A stretch of 64,000 bases of DNA from Plasmodium brasilianum (Eukaryota > Apicomplexa > Aconoidasida > Haemosporida > Plasmodiidae): NCBI RefSeq assembly GCF_023973825.1, contig NC_090120.1, positions 1,454,501-1,518,500 on the forward strand, read 5' to 3'. Under the pieces are notes generated by a model that saw only the letters and a program-made list of their open reading frames with translations, made no database searches and was not told the origin of the DNA. Of this stretch, positions 60,298 to 64,000 are shown in pieces (the stretch's first letter is position 1; each line of letters starts with the position of its first letter). The translations under genes and the position numbers were made by a program.

Positions 60298-63200
60298 TTC
60301 TGAACTGTTCAGGCGAATGGCTAAACAACATTTCACATGGTTTTGGATGCAGCTACAAAAATGACGAATTATTTTTTGGTGGTTACAAATACGGTTTAAT
60401 GAATGGTGTGGGAATATTAAAAAAAAATACTAGTTTTAATTTTTGCTTATTTCAATCGAACAGGAAAAAATGTCTAATTAAAATTACGAAATATATGAAA
60501 ATTTATTTATATCTTTATAAAAATAACAAAATTCTTTTTAAGGAAAAATTAAATGATTTTTTCCCATTTTATATGAACAGTAACATTCCGAATATTTTAC
60601 ATGAACAAATTTTTCGTAAATTATTAAGTGTAGATGAATGGTCTCGTATCCTTTCTTCGAAATATTATAAAGTAATAAATACTAAACAGCAAAATTCCCC
60701 CGGAAAAAATGACTTTTTAAGTTACATAAACTACAAATCACGAATAATATTCCGAAAGGGAATGAGTAATGAAACGGAATTACCAAAAGAGGAAAATAAA
60801 GATTTTAATGTTCATCATTACGAATATGCATGGGGGAATAGAAGCGATGCGCCTCTAAGATGCAATGATAAGCTCGATGTAGAAACAACCCGTGATGCTA
60901 ACAATGAAATAAGTAATTCTAACGACAGTCAAAATGATTTCCTGTCTTATAATAACCTATTAGGAAGTTTTTACTCTTTAAGAACAATGTCCAAACTTGC
61001 TAGTGAAAAATGTGATATTTCATATAATTCATGTACAGAGGATGAAGAAAGAAGATTCCATAATTCATCCTTACAATTAAATAAGATGGTACCTTGTGAA
61101 AGTTTTAATGAAAAACATTTATATTACAGAAGCGATTCCAGTAGTAGTACTAGCGACTTTTATATGGATGTAACATTCGAAAGCTCCTCCAGCTTTCCCA
61201 GTTTTAAAAAGAAAAGCAAAATAAAGATTCCCTATCGTCATATTAGCATATATGGTAATAGCAAAATAAGGACAGGGAAAAGAAGAAAGAAAAAAGATAA
61301 GAAAAAATATTATAAATTACTCATTGGAGAATATAATAGAAAACGTTCTCAATTGAAACTAGATGGCTACGAGAATTGTACTACCATTGCGGGGGTAAAA
61401 CGAAATGAAAATGTATTGAACAGTGTTAGAAGTAATGCATATAGTAATAATAATAACAGTGGAAATGGCATCAATGGAAATGGTATCAATGGAAATAGTA
61501 TCAATGGAAATAGTATCAATGGAAATAGTATCAATGGAAATGGTATCAATGGAAATGGTATCAATGGAAGTGATAATAATAATAATAATAGTAATAGTAG
61601 CACCGATAATAATGATACTACATTTGCAGGTAACAATATTTATTCGTCGAAAAAAGGAAAAAAGGCTTCAACGTACTTGCATTTTTTAACTTATTTAAAA
61701 GAGATAAATAGAAAAAAAAAAATTGAATGCATATATCAGTGGCACAAGCATCATGTTTCAATTTTGTTGTACCTCTTTAAACTTCATAAATATATACCTT
61801 CATTTAATTACAATAATATTAAAGGTTTCCATTTTTTTACATTGAACAGTAAAATATTAAGACAATTGGGTGTACAAAATAAAGAGCACATATATTTTTT
61901 AATGAATTTTATTAATATATTTAACAACATTCATAATGTCTATTTGCAGACGTTAATAAAATGGACACATGTAAAGAAAGACTTTTTGTTAACGTATAAT
62001 TCTTTAAATAAAAAAAAATTTTGTATTCTTAAAAATTTACGGAATGCTCCTAACATGTACCTGTGCTATTATCATAATGCTCCTGTCTGCTTAAAAATCG
62101 TTTCAAGTAAAACAAAGAAAACATCCCATGCAAAAAATTGTAAAAATGAACAAATTAAGTTGAACAAATACGCAGAAGGGGATTGTTCTACCATATATAT
62201 GCATGAACAAGAGGATGGTTTTGATGGGGGCACAAGGGGTAAGCGGATAGCAGCACATTATGATCGCGAAAAAGCCAAAATTAACATGGACATAGAAGCG
62301 AAAATAATAGACGATACGAAGGGAATAGCTCGTTGTGAATGTACTACTACAGATTGTCCTGAATATAGTGAAATAAAAGCTGCACATGAATTAGGACAAT
62401 ATGATGAGGGGCAGGGAAGTGATGGGAAGAACGGAAAGATTGACGAGATGAATGGAAAGAATGGAAGGAAGAATGATGAAAAGGATATAACGTGCGTCTC
62501 CACCAACTTTAAGAATGACCTTTTAAATGCTGCACAGAATTTTTTATTCAATGAAAAATTGAAGATAAATTTTATGCACAATTTTGAAAATATAAAAAAA
62601 AATGTGTTAAAATTTGAGATGAAAACAAAACATAAAAATGAGGAGGAGAGCATATATGCGCGAAGGAGTGATATGAACGCTAGTATACATCCCCCCAATT
62701 ATGATAATACCATATTAGAGAATAAAAGATACGTTCAGGATGTGTATAATGAGAAGTTGTTGACTGGGCAGTATACAAAAGTTATAAAGGTAGTCAATTA
62801 TGGATATCATAAGAATGTAAGTGGGTCAGACACAAACAACACAACAAATAGCAGTATGGATGACAGTGGAAGTAGCAAAAGTGATTATAATAATGATGTA
62901 AATAATTATATAGAAAAATTAAAATGCAAAATGGCATTTATAAAAGAACATTTTATTATTTCCAATTTAAGACATGCAAATTTTGTTAAATATATAGGTA
63001 ATATTACAAGTAGGAAAAAAGAAAAATTTGGACTAGTTTTCGAATACTTGAGAGGAAAATATTTACACGATTTTATATATTATAGTAAGAGTAAAAAAAA
63101 AAAATGTACGTTAAAAAATAGAAAAATTATAAAACTGTTTTATGAAATCTCGGTATCATTACGTTACATGCATGATAAGTACATATACCATGGAAACATT

Positions 63201-63917
63201 AATAGTAAAAATATATTTATAACAAACAAAGGGAATATAAAAATTTGCAATTTTCAGTACTCTTCCATAGGAAGTTATTACGACTACAAAGGAAACACCG
63301 GAGGGAGGTGCGACGCCTTCGGAAAGCATAATAGCAGCAATGTAAGAAGGAACATGAGCAGTAATAACGATAGCAATAGCCGTAATAGTCGCAGTAGCTA
63401 CAATTTTTTGTGTGACAAAATGTGCTTACCCCTTCCATACATAACATCAGTGAACTACACACGGGGTGCCAATGTTAAATCATCTCCTTTGCTGCAATTT
63501 CATACATTCACATTTGATAACAGGAAAGCGAACTATGCGGATGATGCATATGTTGCTCCCGAAGTTTTAAGGGAAGAAGAATATACAGATAAGAGTGATA
63601 TATACTCCTTCGGGATATTAATGTATGAAGTTCTTTTTGAAACCTTACCTTTCAAAAATGAAAGCATTCCATTATTTTTTCTGATTTCTACAGGTTATTA
63701 TCAAAAATATATTAATTTCGATATAAATAAATTATACTCAAAATTTGATGGTGATGATGGCGATGCGGATAACATGTTTCACGTTTCTATAAATATTATG
63801 TTAATAATTAAAGAGTGCCTTAACCCAGAACCCTGCAACAGACCCAGTTCAAAATACTTATGCAGCAGCTTTAAATATTTGCTCGATTTGCTTACAATGC
63901 AGGATATTAGCAAGTAG
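59396..63917 (+). CDS. MORN-SAM tyrosine-kinase-like pseudokinase, four exons
   Basis: Exons 59396-59503, 59650-59753, 59987-60054 and 60313-63917 give 1,294 residues with all phases consistent. Exons 2 to 4 encode MORN repeats at about 37-115 (YENGDTYIGTTEKRRRHGYG; GIWKENTKSGFGILYN; GEWLNNISHGFGCSY; GGYKYGLMNGVGIL). A probable SAM domain lies at about 565-632 (SILLYLFKLHKYI, IKGFHFFTLNSKILRQLGV). The C-terminal kinase-like domain has the beta-3 lysine (VCLKIVS, about 687), a 270-residue insert, the helix-C Glu in FIKEHFIISNLRHANFVKYIG, and APEVLREEEYTDKSDIYSFGILMYEVL. The catalytic-loop HRD is replaced by HGN and the DFG by NFQ, so both key Asp residues are missing and catalysis is unlikely. 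The closest type is the tyrosine-kinase-like (TKL) group. A scaffold role at membranes or the cytoskeleton is inference. Confidence 0.85.
61455..61575 (+). repeat. 15-bp Asn-Gly-Ile coding repeat
   Basis: About eight copies of atcaatggaaatggt / atcaatggaaatagt encode I-N-G-N-G/S in the linker before the SAM-like domain of the pseudokinase, followed by an Asn run. Confidence 0.85.
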
Positions 63918-64000
63918 CGCAAAATGAGGCGCGATATTTATTCGTGTTTGTTTGTAATATTGCATATTTTGGTTCATTCTGCATTATTCGTTGTCATATT

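Noticed and set aside
1..64000. tRNA, rRNA, CRISPR or mobile elements
   Set aside because: I saw no tRNA-like T-arm/acceptor pairs, rRNA blocks, direct-repeat/spacer arrays or transposase/reverse-transcriptase motifs. A tRNAscan-SE and Rfam run would be needed to exclude small RNAs fully.

Overview
The window is a piece of a Plasmodium nuclear chromosome. The evidence is extreme A/T richness, long poly(A)/poly(T) tracts and (AT)n microsatellites, short GT-AG introns, asparagine/lysine-rich low-complexity proteins, and a recognisable set of malaria-parasite genes: apicoplast-type prolyl-tRNA synthetase, a class I histone deacetylase and the secreted haem-biomineralisation lipocalin. From memory, the order ProRS - PP2A-like phosphatase beta - thioredoxin - yippee - HDAC1 - UPF2 - lipocalin - kinase-like gene matches part of P. 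falciparum chromosome 9. The species cannot be fixed from the sequence; the base composition and repeat-rich intergenic DNA would fit a P. malariae- or P. ovale-like genome.

Layout. (1) 0.9-8.7 kb, +: a 2,471-residue low-complexity protein with a probable NT-C2 (EEIG1/FAM102-type) domain split by an intron. (2) 10.6-12.5 kb, +: SF3A3, a U2 snRNP splicing factor. (3) 12.5-14.3 kb: tandem repeats and a possible small spliced gene. (4) 14.9-16.9 kb, +: alpha-tubulin N-acetyltransferase (MEC-17/ATAT), reconstructed here from nine very small exons. (5) 17.8-19.8 kb, +: a nine-exon charged protein of unknown function. (6) 21.0-22.0 kb, -: a four-pass membrane protein. (7) 22.0-26.2 kb: repeat-rich intergenic DNA. 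(8) 26.2-27.9 kb, +: RRP8 rRNA methyltransferase, three exons. (9) 28.1-29.8 kb, -: apicoplast ProRS. (10) 31.3-33.3 kb, -: PP2A-like phosphatase beta, two exons. (11) 36.5-37.6 kb, +: thioredoxin-like protein, five exons. (12) 38.8-39.8 kb, +: yippee zinc protein, two exons. (13) 41.5-42.8 kb, -: HDAC1. (14) 42.8-47.4 kb: repeats and a candidate small spliced membrane-protein gene. (15) 47.4-52.4 kb, +: UPF2. (16) 55.8-57.2 kb, +: lipocalin (PV5/LCN), two exons. (17) 59.4-63.9 kb, +: a MORN-SAM-pseudokinase, four exons.

The genes are housekeeping and regulatory functions, not one operon-like system: RNA processing and decay (SF3A3, RRP8, UPF2), chromatin (HDAC1), signalling (PP-beta, pseudokinase), microtubule modification (ATAT), apicoplast translation (ProRS), redox (thioredoxin) and food-vacuole haem chemistry (lipocalin). 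The most notable secondary signal is that many intergenic gaps and several introns hold their own unrelated tandem array with a unit of about 8-28 bp. All exon coordinates were read by eye from splice-site and frame logic and are not transcript-verified.
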